Below are positions 7,295-15,885 of a DNA stretch of 31,460 nt, piece by piece. Both the position numbers and the translations under genes were made by a program. This stretch comes from Bacillota bacterium (GTDB lineage: Bacteria > Bacillota > Negativicutes > Sporomusales > Sporomusaceae), in assembly GCA_023388195.1 (NCBI GenBank), contig JAEWGR010000068.1, forward strand, positions 1-31,460. Direction: 5' to 3'. The notes under the pieces were generated by a model. It was not told the DNA's origin. It searched no databases and was given only the letters and a program-made list of their open reading frames with translations. Each line of letters begins with the position of its first letter. The first letter of the stretch is position 1.

Positions 7295-8800
7295 CTATTC
7301 CAGCCTTGCGGCAACACGCCAGGCTGTGATTGCGAATAAAACTCCCAGCAAGATGGCTGTCAAATCGACGCTGGCAGTCATCCAATCGTTATGTCTGACC
7401 GCCGGTAATAAGCCGACATTGCTTGTGAGTGCATTCAGTACCGGCAAGCCAATACTAAGTCCGGCGGCGAGGCTAAGTTGCTCAACCCAGGCACGTAGCG
7501 GCGGGCGCAGATACGCGTGAATCAGCATCAGGAGCCATAGGCTGAAGAATACGGTTATTTCAGCATCAGCCCGGTCTGGGAGACCCGGTGGCAACAATCG
7601 GTTGGACCATAGAAATGCAATGCAGGCAATGACGCTTCCGGTAATAGTCGTTATATTGAGAGCTTCGATAGCACGGTACAGCATTTGCGCTGTATGGCTG
7701 CTCCGGCTATAGCGCTTGCGGCGTTTCACGGTAAAAAATATCAGACCGGTGGCAATCATAATGCAACTGATCAGGCCTGCAGTAAAATACAGCCAGGATA
7801 CGGGGTAGCCGCCAAATCTGGCAATATGCAAACCAACCAGTGAACGGTAAATTTGCACATATTTGTTCCAGGCAGTCTGGCTGCCGAGCAATTCACCGGT
7901 AACACCGTCAAAAGATGCTCTGGCGCTCATCGCGACAATTGAGTCATCAACAGTCCGGAAAAAAGTTATGACAGATTGGCTGTCGCCGGGATTATTGATA
8001 CGGATAAATGAAATTTTTCCTTTGCCGAGTTTTTCCTCCGCCAGGGGCAGGAGGCGGGTGAGGGGTGCTAGTTCTGCTGGTACATTAGCAGGTGGACGCT
8101 CAAAATTAGTAGCAGCAACTGCCGCCGGCCCTTTCCAGGAGGTGCCATATAGCACCTGGGGTACTACCGGCAATAACATAAAGAAAGTAATGGTCAGGCC
8201 CGTATAGGTAATTAACACGACAAAAGGCAAGGTAAAAACGCCAGTCAGCGTATGGGCATCAAGCCAGTTTCTTCGCCAGCGGAGACGAAAAAAATCTGCA
8301 AAGACCTGCCGGCGGATAACAATGCCGGATACAAGGGCAGCCAGCATAACAACCGAGGCTAAGCTAACAAGCCATAAACCGGTTTTGCCGCTATGCAATT
8401 GGTAATGAAAATTGGCAAAAAAATGGCCGCCTTCGGTAGCCGGCATTTTGATGACTGCTCCGGTTTGGGGATCTACATGTCTTTCCAGTGTGGCTTTACC
8501 TTTTTTCCATATAATCTCCAGGTCCTGATGACGGTTTTGGGGCAGGGCAATCATCCAGATATCAGCCTTGGGTGCAAGCTGGCGCAGCTTTTGGTCTGCT
8601 GCAGCCACGGCCTGCGCCGGCACAGTGTGGTTAATGCGTACCTGCGGCTGCATCCAATGTGTAATTTCCTGTTCGAATACCGCCAGGGTGCCGGTAAGAA
8701 AAATGACAAACAACAGCCAGCCGAACACTAGCCCGCCCCAGGTATGCAGCTCGCTCATAGCCCGGGTCAAATTTTTATTTGAAAAATACGGTTGATTCAT
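7295..8800 (-). CDS. PepSY-associated membrane protein (PiuB/FoxB-like), probable siderophore reductase
   Basis: This 501-residue inner-membrane protein starts at an ATG behind AAAGGAG. A first helix near residues 20-45 begins LHTWGGLVFGW; a large extracytoplasmic PepSY-like region follows. A second conserved histidine lies in NFHYQLH (near residue 132), then come a helix pair beginning DAHTLTG, another soluble part, LVGLHIARFGG before a further helix, and four C-terminal helices. Membrane histidines like these bind heme in family members that reduce ferric siderophores or move electrons across the membrane. It is the last gene of a TonB receptor operon, which supports iron release from an imported chelate. 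The reductase role is inferred from family and context. Confidence 0.85.
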   Translation of the reverse strand: MNQPYFSNKNLTRAMSELHTWGGLVFGWLLFVIFLTGTLAVFEQEITHWMQPQVRINHTVPAQAVAAADQKLRQLAPKADIWMIALPQNRHQDLEIIWKKGKATLERHVDPQTGAVIKMPATEGGHFFANFHYQLHSGKTGLWLVSLASVVMLAALVSGIVIRRQVFADFFRLRWRRNWLDAHTLTGVFTLPFVVLITYTGLTITFFMLLPVVPQVLYGTSWKGPAAVAATNFERPPANVPAELAPLTRLLPLAEEKLGKGKISFIRINNPGDSQSVITFFRTVDDSIVAMSARASFDGVTGELLGSQTAWNKYVQIYRSLVGLHIARFGGYPVSWLYFTAGLISCIMIATGLIFFTVKRRKRYSRSSHTAQMLYRAIEALNITTITGSVIACIAFLWSNRLLPPGLPDRADAEITVFFSLWLLMLIHAYLRPPLRAWVEQLSLAAGLSIGLPVLNALTSNVGLLPAVRHNDWMTASVDLTAILLGVLFAITAWRVAARLE

Positions 8801-8810
8801 AGATTCTCCT

Positions 8811-9137
8811 TTACCTTACCCAGGCGGCAATCAACGCCAGGACACCGCAAATCAATATGACTGTAAGTAAATCCCGCCAGGCGCGTTGCGCAGTGGGCGC
8901 GGCAAAAATCCAGAGCAGTACAGCCGGGTATATGAGGGCCGGCAACAATGCCGTAAAAAACAAGGTATCAACTTTGGGCCAGGGTAACAGCAACGCTAAC
9001 ACCGTCAGCAGGCTGGAGGTCAGCGCATAGCCGCCGAACACGGCGGCTATGATGCGCAGGATAGTTTGAGTTGTTTTATCGGTACGATATAAAAGTGCTC
9101 TTAGTTGTTTAACAGTAACAAGTGGGGTAGTCTTCAT
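8811..9137 (-). CDS. Small DUF3649-like membrane protein of iron-uptake loci
   Basis: The 108-residue protein has three hydrophobic segments (about residues 27-49, 57-78 and 86-106) and a basic N-terminus. Its size, topology and position between a TonB-dependent receptor and a PepSY_TM protein match the DUF3649 type of iron-uptake accessory protein known in proteobacterial siderophore loci. The gene lies 10 bp before the PepSY gene and 11 bp after the receptor gene, so the three form one operon. The specific DUF assignment is from memory of the pattern and needs a profile search. The biochemical role is unknown. Confidence 0.7.
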   Translation of the reverse strand: MKTTPLVTVKQLRALLYRTDKTTQTILRIIAAVFGGYALTSSLLTVLALLLPWPKVDTLFFTALLPALIYPAVLLWIFAAPTAQRAWRDLLTVILICGVLALIAAWVR

Positions 9138-9148
9138 GCTTACACCGC

Positions 9149-11332
9149 TTATAGCTGGAAGGTGGCCGATAATTTAAAGGTGCGGGGGCTGCCAAGGGTG
9201 ACGTGGTCGGCATTGCTAAAAACACCTGCCCAGTAGTGTTTGTCAAATAGGTTTTCGACGCTGGCGCGGTAGGTAACAGGGACATTGTTGAAGGTGGTTT
9301 TATAACGGGCGCTCAAATCATAGCGTACCCAACTGGGGATTTTTGTTTTGTTATCATTGTTTATATATTGGGAACCGGTATATACGCCCATGAAAGAAAG
9401 TGTTAAATCATTATTCCACGGTGTATCCCACTCAACGCCGGCATTCATCAGCCATTTTGGTATACCAAACGGGGTATTGCCTTGATTTGCTGCTGCTGCT
9501 GTTGGGAGACGGACCAATTCTCCTTCCAGATAGGTAATTCCGCCTAAAAGACGCAAATTATTCGCTACACTGCCAAAAGTACTCCACTCAATACCGCTGT
9601 TTTTCTGTTCTCCATCAAAGGACAAAACATTATTGAAGATTGTTTGACTTGGCTTTTTTATTTGGAAAAATGCAAGCGTATTAGCGAATGTACCTTTGTC
9701 CCACTTGACGCCGAATTCATGTTGTTTGGTTTTATATGGGGCTAATGTTTCACCGTAATTGCTATAGGCTACATTGGCAACTGTGACGCCAGGAGAAAGT
9801 GCTTCAATATAATTGGCGTAGAGTGCAACAGATTCTCCCCAAGGTTTGACTATAACGCCGGCCATGGGGGTATTAGTGGCGGAATCATAGGAACTTGTCT
9901 GTACGCCGGTGGTACCGTTATAGTCTTTTTGTTTCACACTCTGCCGTCGTACTCCCAGGGTTAACTGAACTTTTTCTTCATTAAAGGAAAGCGTGTCGGC
10001 CAAAAGCAAACTGGAAAGATCAAGGACGCGCGTCTTATGGCCCTTGGTCTTCCAGGCTAGGTTATTAAAGTAGTCGGCAAGTGAGGGCGGGTTGTAAATA
10101 TTTGTTGGATAATTAGCGGCTCCCTGGTAAAAAGTTGTGGAATAGTCCTCATCAAAGAAACTTGAGCTTAAAACAAGCTGATGCTTTACCGCACCGGTAT
10201 GGTAAGTGCCTCGCAGTCCTAGTTCCGATGAAGTGGCATCGGTCCAGAAGTTTTGCTTATACACATTACGGACAAGTGCCGTTCCATCGGGTTGGAGGTT
10301 ATTGACATGATTGCCGTTTACCAATCCGGTTGCGTTGCCTGCTAATGTGCCAACGCTGGCATAGGCGGTTAAATTGTCTCGTACATCATACTCGCCTTTA
10401 AACAGAAATGCATTATTCCGGACTGTACCTGACGTCCCCTTATACACATTGGTAGAGCCGTCCGGCGCTTTTACATAGCCGTTGGCTAAATTATACATGG
10501 AGATTTGACCGTTATCATAGCTCTGCTGTGCGCCATAAGCATCCAGGGATAGGCGCCATTTGTCGCTTCGATAATCAATGCCGAGAGCACCCAGCAGCCG
10601 TTCTTTAGATTGACCGTTAGTTTCGGTGCTGCCGTCTGCATACACGCCGTTGAAACGAATGCCCCATTCTCTGTTTTGGCCGAAGCGGCGCCCAATATCA
10701 ATATGGCCTCCCAAGTGGGACGAGGAGGTGTAGTTAGTAGTGAAGGTGGTGATATCCTCATCACCGGCGCGCTTGGGAACCAAATTGATTGCACCGCCAA
10801 CTGACGTATTCACGCCGCCGTAAAGAAAAGAACTAGGGCCTTTAAGCACTTCCACCCGCTCTAAGAATTCAACCGGAACATGATTTTGCGGCGCTAAACC
10901 CTGCATGCCATTAAAATAGAGATGTTGATGATTAACGTCTAAACCGCGGATAGAGAAATTTTCATTGATATGTCCGGTAGGGGTGGTAAACCGGACGGAC
11001 GGATCATTGATGAGTACGTCATACAGCGTGTCGGCCTGCTTATCTTCAATGGTCTGGGCGGTATAGCTAGTGACGTTAAAGGGGGTATCCATAAAATCTT
11101 TATTGCCCAACACACCCAGGTTGGCGCCACGTGCCACCTGGCCGCCGGCGTAGGCAGGCGGAAGAGTTCGGTAGCGGCTGGCTGTTACCTCAATTTTCTC
11201 CAGGGTGAAGGTTTGTTGTGCTGTGGCCGGTTCCTCAGCCCCATAGGCTGCATAAGGCAGCTGCCAGAACAAACTGCTGCCTAGCAGGGCATAGAGCAGG
11301 TTTTTTTTAGTACGGGACAATTTTTTCTTCAT
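9149..11332 (-). CDS. TonB-dependent siderophore receptor
   Basis: This 727-residue outer-membrane transporter has a signal peptide (about residues 1-31, cut near AYGA), a TonB-box-like stretch (FTLEKIEVTASR, near 42-53) and a plug domain. The plug carries FSIRGLDVN and VEVLKGPSSFLYGG, typical of TonB-siderophore receptors (TIGR01783 type). A 22-strand barrel follows, with the C-terminal signature ENLFDKHYW and a final aromatic strand ending FKLSATFQL. It should bind a ferric chelate outside the cell and import it with energy from TonB-ExbBD, encoded 5 kb away. The ATG is 13 nt after GAGGAG, a rather long spacing. A structured leader and a Fur-box-like site lie upstream. The ligand cannot be read from sequence. 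Confidence 0.94.
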   Translation of the reverse strand: MKKKLSRTKKNLLYALLGSSLFWQLPYAAYGAEEPATAQQTFTLEKIEVTASRYRTLPPAYAGGQVARGANLGVLGNKDFMDTPFNVTSYTAQTIEDKQADTLYDVLINDPSVRFTTPTGHINENFSIRGLDVNHQHLYFNGMQGLAPQNHVPVEFLERVEVLKGPSSFLYGGVNTSVGGAINLVPKRAGDEDITTFTTNYTSSSHLGGHIDIGRRFGQNREWGIRFNGVYADGSTETNGQSKERLLGALGIDYRSDKWRLSLDAYGAQQSYDNGQISMYNLANGYVKAPDGSTNVYKGTSGTVRNNAFLFKGEYDVRDNLTAYASVGTLAGNATGLVNGNHVNNLQPDGTALVRNVYKQNFWTDATSSELGLRGTYHTGAVKHQLVLSSSFFDEDYSTTFYQGAANYPTNIYNPPSLADYFNNLAWKTKGHKTRVLDLSSLLLADTLSFNEEKVQLTLGVRRQSVKQKDYNGTTGVQTSSYDSATNTPMAGVIVKPWGESVALYANYIEALSPGVTVANVAYSNYGETLAPYKTKQHEFGVKWDKGTFANTLAFFQIKKPSQTIFNNVLSFDGEQKNSGIEWSTFGSVANNLRLLGGITYLEGELVRLPTAAAANQGNTPFGIPKWLMNAGVEWDTPWNNDLTLSFMGVYTGSQYINNDNKTKIPSWVRYDLSARYKTTFNNVPVTYRASVENLFDKHYWAGVFSNADHVTLGSPRTFKLSATFQL

Positions 11333-11395
11333 CTGCTTAAATCCGCTCCTCTGTTACATGAATCGACAGCGACCGTATGCTCCGTCTGTTTACAT

Positions 11396-11460
11396 GGCAA
11401 TAAAGGGGGGCCTCCTGGCAGCTATAGTTTAGCTGGTGGTTCTTCAGGATCTTTATTGCC
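11396..11460 (-). promoter_or_regulatory. Structured 5' leader of the TonB receptor mRNA
   Basis: A perfect 10-bp inverted repeat (GGCAATAAAG at 11396-11405, CTTTATTGCC at 11451-11460) encloses a second stem (TCCTG 11413-11417 with CAGGA 11445-11449) and an inner hairpin (CAGCTA 11419-11424 with TAGCTG 11430-11435). In the receptor mRNA it also holds an AGGAGG (11411-11416) followed 15 nt later by ATG-TAA (11390-11395). It matches no riboswitch class I know. Function is inferred only from position, 64 bases before the receptor start. Confidence 0.55.
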
Positions 11461-11470
11461 TAAATGTAAA

Positions 11471-11485
11471 TGAGTATTACTTTCA
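11471..11485. promoter_or_regulatory. Fur-box-like site of the TonB receptor promoter
   Basis: TGAGTATTACTTTCA matches 10 of 14 defined positions of the 7-1-7 Fur box TGATAATNATTATCA. On the minus strand it overlaps a weak -10 (TAATAC) that lies 16 bp after TTGGCA, so Fur would block the receptor operon. Confidence 0.45.
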
Positions 11486-11622
11486 ATACACTGCTTGCCA
11501 ATTAGAATAACAAGCAAAGCGGCAAGAGTAAATGGACATATTTCTAAATGAACCTGGATTTTTTCCAATGACCCAGCAAATAGACCCGGGGAGAATCAAT
11601 GACAATCTGAGGCTACTATTTA

Positions 11623-11672
11623 TTGACAAGCATAAACTAAAAACATTATAATGTAAATGATAATCAATTTCA
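11623..11672 (+). promoter_or_regulatory. Strong promoter with Fur box for the AraC regulator / ABC operon
   Basis: TTGACA (11623-11628) and TATAAT (11647-11652) are consensus elements 18 bp apart. TGATAATCAATTTCA (11658-11672), a good Fur-box match with one perfect half, covers the expected start of transcription. The message would have a leader of about 140 nt. Iron repression is inferred. Confidence 0.75.
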
Positions 11673-11804
11673 TCTACGAGGCTAAATTTAAAAATGGCTA
11701 GGCATTGCTCCTTTAGAATAAAAATTTGTCCCTAAATTTATGACGATGGTACGGGCAGCCTGATTTTTTAGTCAGATCTGCAGCTTTAACAAGGAGGAAT
11801 GGAC

Positions 11805-12632
11805 GTGAAAGTTGATGTTGATGAAATTGCAGAATATTTTTCTATGATATCGTTTGATATTTATGATGTACATAAAACTGTGATTGAACCGGGAAGAAAG
11901 CAACTGGGTACATATACGGCACCGGCCTCAGGACTTGTTTTTCCTCTACGCGGCAGGGCGAGGATGACTTTTAATGGCGTAACATATGAGATGGAGCCCG
12001 GCCGGGTTTTCCACGCAGGTCCCCGTATGACACTGGATAAAGAGGTCGTGGGGGAAGGTGAGTGGGAATTTATATTGGTTCACTATAAAATTGCTGACAA
12101 TGACAAGTACCTATTTCCCTATGCATCATCTCATTATGAACTGGAACCGGGGTATACTCCCCGGATCAGCGATTTGCTGCAACAGTTTTACCGCACCAGT
12201 ATTGTGCCGGGGCGCCTGCAGGCCTTGCGGTCAAAAACATTGTTTTTTGCTATTATTGATGAGGTGCTGACTTGTTACGGCAATCGGCGGAATGAAAGCA
12301 GCCAGGAACTGGTGGAGCAGGTTATGGAATATATGAATGCTCATTTCATGGAGCCACTGACGATGCCCAGTCTGGCTGCGCAGTATGGTTTGAACAGTAA
12401 GCAGCTTGCCTACCTATTTCAAAAACATGCCGGTATAAGCCCGAATGAATATCTGATTGAACAGCGGATCAGCCACGCGCGGCAACTGCTGTGCAGTACC
12501 GGCTGTTCAGTGGCCAAGGTATCTGCCTATGTAGGTTACACTGATCCCTATTACTTCAGTAAGATTTTTAAGAAGCGCACCGGTGTTTGCCCTAGTACAT
12601 TACAAAGGTGTTTGCAAAAAAATACTGGATGA
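11805..12632 (+). CDS. AraC-family transcriptional regulator of the iron-uptake locus
   Basis: The 275-residue regulator has an N-terminal cupin-like sensing half (FPLRGRARMTFNG, YEMEPGRVFHAG) and a C-terminal AraC domain with two helix-turn-helix motifs (LAAQYGLNSKQLAYLFQKH and VAKVSAYVGYTDPYYFSKIFKKRTG). The start is decided by the ribosome site. AAGGAGG at 11791-11797 is 1 nt from an ATG at 11799 but 7 nt from a GTG at 11805, so GTG is preferred. Regulators of this shape, such as Btr and PchR, bind the imported siderophore and activate its uptake genes. It stands divergent from the receptor operon and directly before the ABC transporter. A terminator separates it from the latter. The siderophore-sensing role is inferred. 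Confidence 0.88.
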   Translation: MKVDVDEIAEYFSMISFDIYDVHKTVIEPGRKQLGTYTAPASGLVFPLRGRARMTFNGVTYEMEPGRVFHAGPRMTLDKEVVGEGEWEFILVHYKIADNDKYLFPYASSHYELEPGYTPRISDLLQQFYRTSIVPGRLQALRSKTLFFAIIDEVLTCYGNRRNESSQELVEQVMEYMNAHFMEPLTMPSLAAQYGLNSKQLAYLFQKHAGISPNEYLIEQRISHARQLLCSTGCSVAKVSAYVGYTDPYYFSKIFKKRTGVCPSTLQRCLQKNTG

Positions 12633-12662
12633 ATCGGGAATATTGATTCCTGATTTTTTTTT
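12632..12662 (+). terminator. Terminator between the AraC gene and the ABC transporter
   Basis: AATCGGGAAT (12632-12641) pairs with ATTCCTGATT (12646-12655), with one G-T pair and a 4-nt loop, and runs into a T-tract reaching 12662. It begins at the stop codon of the regulator. It may be partial, because no clear second promoter is visible before the next gene. Confidence 0.8.
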
Positions 12663-12713
12663 GTAAACTCTTATATAAATGCTTGGCTAGAAGTAAAATT
12701 TTGAGGTGAAGCT

Positions 12714-13715
12714 GTGTATCGGATAGTGCTCCTTTTATCACTTGCAATTTCTGCAGGGGTGTTAGCCGGGTGTGGTAATCAGGCGAAACAAGAAATTGTA
12801 TCTAAGCCGGTTGGCAGTGTGGAGAAGCTGGGCCAAGAGACCGCCTTTCCGCGTATCTATACAGATGCCAAAGGCCATGCGGTTTTCATTGAAAAGAAGC
12901 CGGAGCGGATTGCTATTATGTTTTTTCATCTCGCAGATTCGATGTTTATTCTAAATACGCCACCTGTTGCGACACCCCAACTGCAGGGATTTCTGTCAGA
13001 ATGGGAATCTCTCAAACCGCATCTTGCGGCTAATCCGATAATTGATCTTGGCCGGCAAACAAGTACAAATCTCGAAAAAGTACTGGAGATTCAGCCAGAT
13101 TTAATTATTGGCGGAATTTTAAATGAAGGGATGTATGATGAATTGTCGATGATTGCTCCTGTTGCCTTGCTGGACACCCGGGAACTTGCCGGCGATTGGC
13201 GCGAGGTCCCGCGGGAGGTAGCTAAAATCATTGGGCAGGAACAGCTTGCAGAGCAACGTATTATTGAGATTGAGATTTTGATTGAACAAGCACGAGCTAA
13301 GCTTGCGCCCTATAAAAATGAGACAGTTGCCATTATTACACTTGATGATAAAGGTAATTTTAATATCTATGGCACGGAGAGTTTACCGGCATTCTATAAT
13401 GCCGAGAATGGCCTAGGTTTATCTGCTCCTGCCGGCTACCCGGCCAAGATTGGCAGAATTTCACTGGAAAGGCTGGCAGACCTTAATCCTGACCATATCT
13501 TTCTTAAAAAAAATAAAGGAATTGAAGCAAGGCTGGCGCGATTGACGGATAACTCTATCTGGAATGCATTACAGGCTGTAAAACAGGGAAATGTCTACTT
13601 CTTGGATCAATCGGTTTTTAGCGTGGGAGCACTTGCAGTAGAGTACGGAGTAAATAGTGTTGTCGAGAGTCTGATAAATAACAGCACCAATCGAGCCCAG
13701 GCACCGGTGCAATAA
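12714..13715 (+). CDS. ABC transporter substrate-binding lipoprotein, iron-siderophore type
   Basis: The 333-residue protein starts at GTG, 7 nt after GAGG. It has a lipoprotein signal peptide with lipobox VLAGC (Cys at residue 20). The body is a class III (FecB/FepB-type) binding protein: KKPERIAI near residue 62, VLEIQPDLIIGG near 124, a long backbone helix and a C-terminal NVYFLDQSVFSVGALAVEYG. Two membrane permeases and an ATPase follow, making a complete importer. In a diderm cell it would catch the ferric chelate delivered to the periplasm by the TonB receptor. The substrate is inferred from the locus; heme or cobalamin are less likely alternatives. Confidence 0.92.
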   Translation: MYRIVLLLSLAISAGVLAGCGNQAKQEIVSKPVGSVEKLGQETAFPRIYTDAKGHAVFIEKKPERIAIMFFHLADSMFILNTPPVATPQLQGFLSEWESLKPHLAANPIIDLGRQTSTNLEKVLEIQPDLIIGGILNEGMYDELSMIAPVALLDTRELAGDWREVPREVAKIIGQEQLAEQRIIEIEILIEQARAKLAPYKNETVAIITLDDKGNFNIYGTESLPAFYNAENGLGLSAPAGYPAKIGRISLERLADLNPDHIFLKKNKGIEARLARLTDNSIWNALQAVKQGNVYFLDQSVFSVGALAVEYGVNSVVESLINNSTNRAQAPVQ

Positions 13716-13776
13716 GTTGCATTCACAACGTTTGTATCCGGTTGGGGTTTACTAAGCTTGCTGGGGATGATTATTA

Positions 13777-14829
13777 ATGGCAGTTTTCGGGGATGGCAAT
13801 ACTCAGAACGGTTACCGTTTACCAAAATCAAGCTGCCGGCCAGGGCCTATATTGATTATGGCCGGTGGGCTTAGCCTATTGATCGTCGCTATCATCGTAT
13901 CGTTTTTTCAAGGCATTGTGCAGGTGTCTGTTAGTGCGGCCGGGGCGGCACTGCTTCATTTTGATGCGAATTCTGTGCAGCACTTGATCATGCGGGACCT
14001 GCGTCTACCGCGGATACTGTCAAGTGTAGTGACCGGTGCTGCTTTGGCTGTGGCGGGAGCCTTAATGCAGGGGATTACCCGGAATCCGATGGCAGACTCG
14101 GGTTTGCTGGGATTGAATGCAGGCGCCGCTTTTGCTTTATCACTGTGCTTCACCTTTTATCCTGGAACTTCTCCAGCATTTATTATGTTGTCTTCTTTCC
14201 TGGGGGCTGCCGTTAGTGCTGGTATGGTTTATGGAATTGCTTCATGGCCGCGTGGGGGAGCTACTCCCCTGCGGCTGGTGCTGGCAGGGGCTGCGGTCAG
14301 TGCCGCGCTTACCGCTTTGGGCCAGGGTATCGCCATATATTTTGGTGTTGCCAGAGACATCCTGTTTTGGCTTACAGGCGGTGTGGCCGGAGTAAGCTGG
14401 CAGCAGCTCCACATTCTGCTGCCCTGGGTCGCCATAGCGCTGCTGGCAGCAATTATGCTGTCACGCTCAGTTTCAGTACTTAGCCTGGGGAGTGAGGTCG
14501 CCCAGGGGCTGGGACTTAGAAGCAGGCTTGTCAGTGGCAGTGCTGCCTTGGTTGTGTTGATACTAGCAGGTGTGTCGGTGGCCATGATTGGACCTGTAAG
14601 TTTTATCGGTCTTATTGTTCCGCATCTATGCCGGCATCTGTTAGGCGGGGATTATCGCCTTATAATTCCGGCTTCGGCGATATTGGGCAGCCTGATATTA
14701 GTAGTGGCCGATATCGGAGCACGCCTCCTTAATCCGGACTTTGAAATACCAATTGGTGCTCTGACCGCCCTCCTGGGTGCTCCTTTTTTCCTGTACATAG
14801 CCCGCAGACAGCAAAGGCGGGCGGTATAG
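13777..14829 (+). CDS. FecCD-family ABC transporter permease 1
   Basis: The 350-residue integral membrane protein has about ten hydrophobic helices. FecCD signatures are present: LRLPRILSSVVTGAALAVAG near residue 75, GLLGLNAGAAFA near 110, and GPVSFIGLIVPHLCRHLLGG near 272, which contains the loop that contacts the ATPase. It starts with ATG 61 bp after the lipoprotein gene. Its stop is immediately followed by the next permease, so the two probably form a heterodimeric channel for the ferric siderophore. The first 25 residues are hydrophilic and slightly longer than usual, and the true start could be the Met at residue 28. Confidence 0.92.
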   Translation: MAVFGDGNTQNGYRLPKSSCRPGPILIMAGGLSLLIVAIIVSFFQGIVQVSVSAAGAALLHFDANSVQHLIMRDLRLPRILSSVVTGAALAVAGALMQGITRNPMADSGLLGLNAGAAFALSLCFTFYPGTSPAFIMLSSFLGAAVSAGMVYGIASWPRGGATPLRLVLAGAAVSAALTALGQGIAIYFGVARDILFWLTGGVAGVSWQQLHILLPWVAIALLAAIMLSRSVSVLSLGSEVAQGLGLRSRLVSGSAALVVLILAGVSVAMIGPVSFIGLIVPHLCRHLLGGDYRLIIPASAILGSLILVVADIGARLLNPDFEIPIGALTALLGAPFFLYIARRQQRRAV

Positions 14830-15861
14830 ATGCCCTCCTTCAGCTTGAAGTTCCTGTGCCAGCAGCGCAAAGTTCGCTCAGTGGCTGCATTGATTATCTT
14901 TAGTCTATTACTGATTCTTTGTGTGAGCATAAGTATGAGTCTAGGTTATACCCGCTTAGAGCCAGGCGATATCCTGCGTATTCTGTGTGGCGGCGGCAGC
15001 TATCAGGAAAATCTGGTTTTATTTGTTTTTCGAATGCCCCGTATTATTATTGCCATGCTGGTGGGGGCAGGATTGGCTCTAGCCGGTTGTATCATTCAGG
15101 GAATTTCCCGCAATGCACTGGCTGACCCCGGTTTGCTGGGGATTAATGCCGGTGCCGGCTTGATGGTAGTGCTGTTTGTACTGGTCTTTTCTGTAAAAAC
15201 CGGTCCGGCCTTGCTTGCCTTGCCGCTTTTGGCGCTGACGGGGGCAGCGGGCACCGCGGCCCTGATTTATCTTCTGGCATATAAAAAACAGGCAGGATTA
15301 TCCTCTATCCGGTTGATTCTGACTGGTATAGCTGTACAGGCAGGCATTAGTGCCGCTATCATTGTGCTGACTATTGTTCTCGATGAAAGCCAGTTTTACT
15401 TTATTGCCGTATGGCTGGCAGGGCAGTTTGGGGGGGCTAGCTGGCGGCAGGTCATGATTGCGCTGCCCTGGCTGCTGGTTATCATTCCCTATGTAATTTA
15501 TAAAGCACGGGTACTGGATGTATTGAACCTGGGGGAGGAGGCTGCATGGGGATTAGGCGTGGCGGTGGAGCGGGAGCGCCGGAACCTACTGGCGGCTGCA
15601 GTAGCGCTGGCAGCCGTCTGTGTCTCTGTCAGCGGCGGTGTAAGTTTTGTCGGATTGCTTGTTCCGCATATGGCCCGGCAACTGGTAGGGCCGAAGCATC
15701 AAATTTTGCTGCCATGCAGTGCTTTAATCGGCGCTACGCTGCTAGTGGCTGCCGACATGCTGGCACGTGCAGCCGCACCACCGTCTGAAATACCTGCAGG
15801 TATTATTTTTGCTATTGTGGGAGCACCGTGCTTTCTGGTTTTATTGGCGAAAAATAGGTAA
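14830..15861 (+). CDS. FecCD-family ABC transporter permease 2
   Basis: The 343-residue protein is homologous to the preceding permease and has the same topology. Motifs include FRMPRIIIAMLVGAGLALAG near residue 70, GLLGINAGAG near 102, and GGVSFVGLLVPHMARQLVG near 265. The ATG directly follows the TAG of permease 1, with AGGCGGGCGG inside the upstream gene as ribosome site. This indicates tight co-translation and a 1:1 channel. It partners with the ATPase gene that starts 24 bp downstream. Confidence 0.92.
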   Translation: MPSFSLKFLCQQRKVRSVAALIIFSLLLILCVSISMSLGYTRLEPGDILRILCGGGSYQENLVLFVFRMPRIIIAMLVGAGLALAGCIIQGISRNALADPGLLGINAGAGLMVVLFVLVFSVKTGPALLALPLLALTGAAGTAALIYLLAYKKQAGLSSIRLILTGIAVQAGISAAIIVLTIVLDESQFYFIAVWLAGQFGGASWRQVMIALPWLLVIIPYVIYKARVLDVLNLGEEAAWGLGVAVERERRNLLAAAVALAAVCVSVSGGVSFVGLLVPHMARQLVGPKHQILLPCSALIGATLLVAADMLARAAAPPSEIPAGIIFAIVGAPCFLVLLAKNR

Positions 15862-15885
15862 AAAGTTGCAAGGGCGGTGTTAGCT

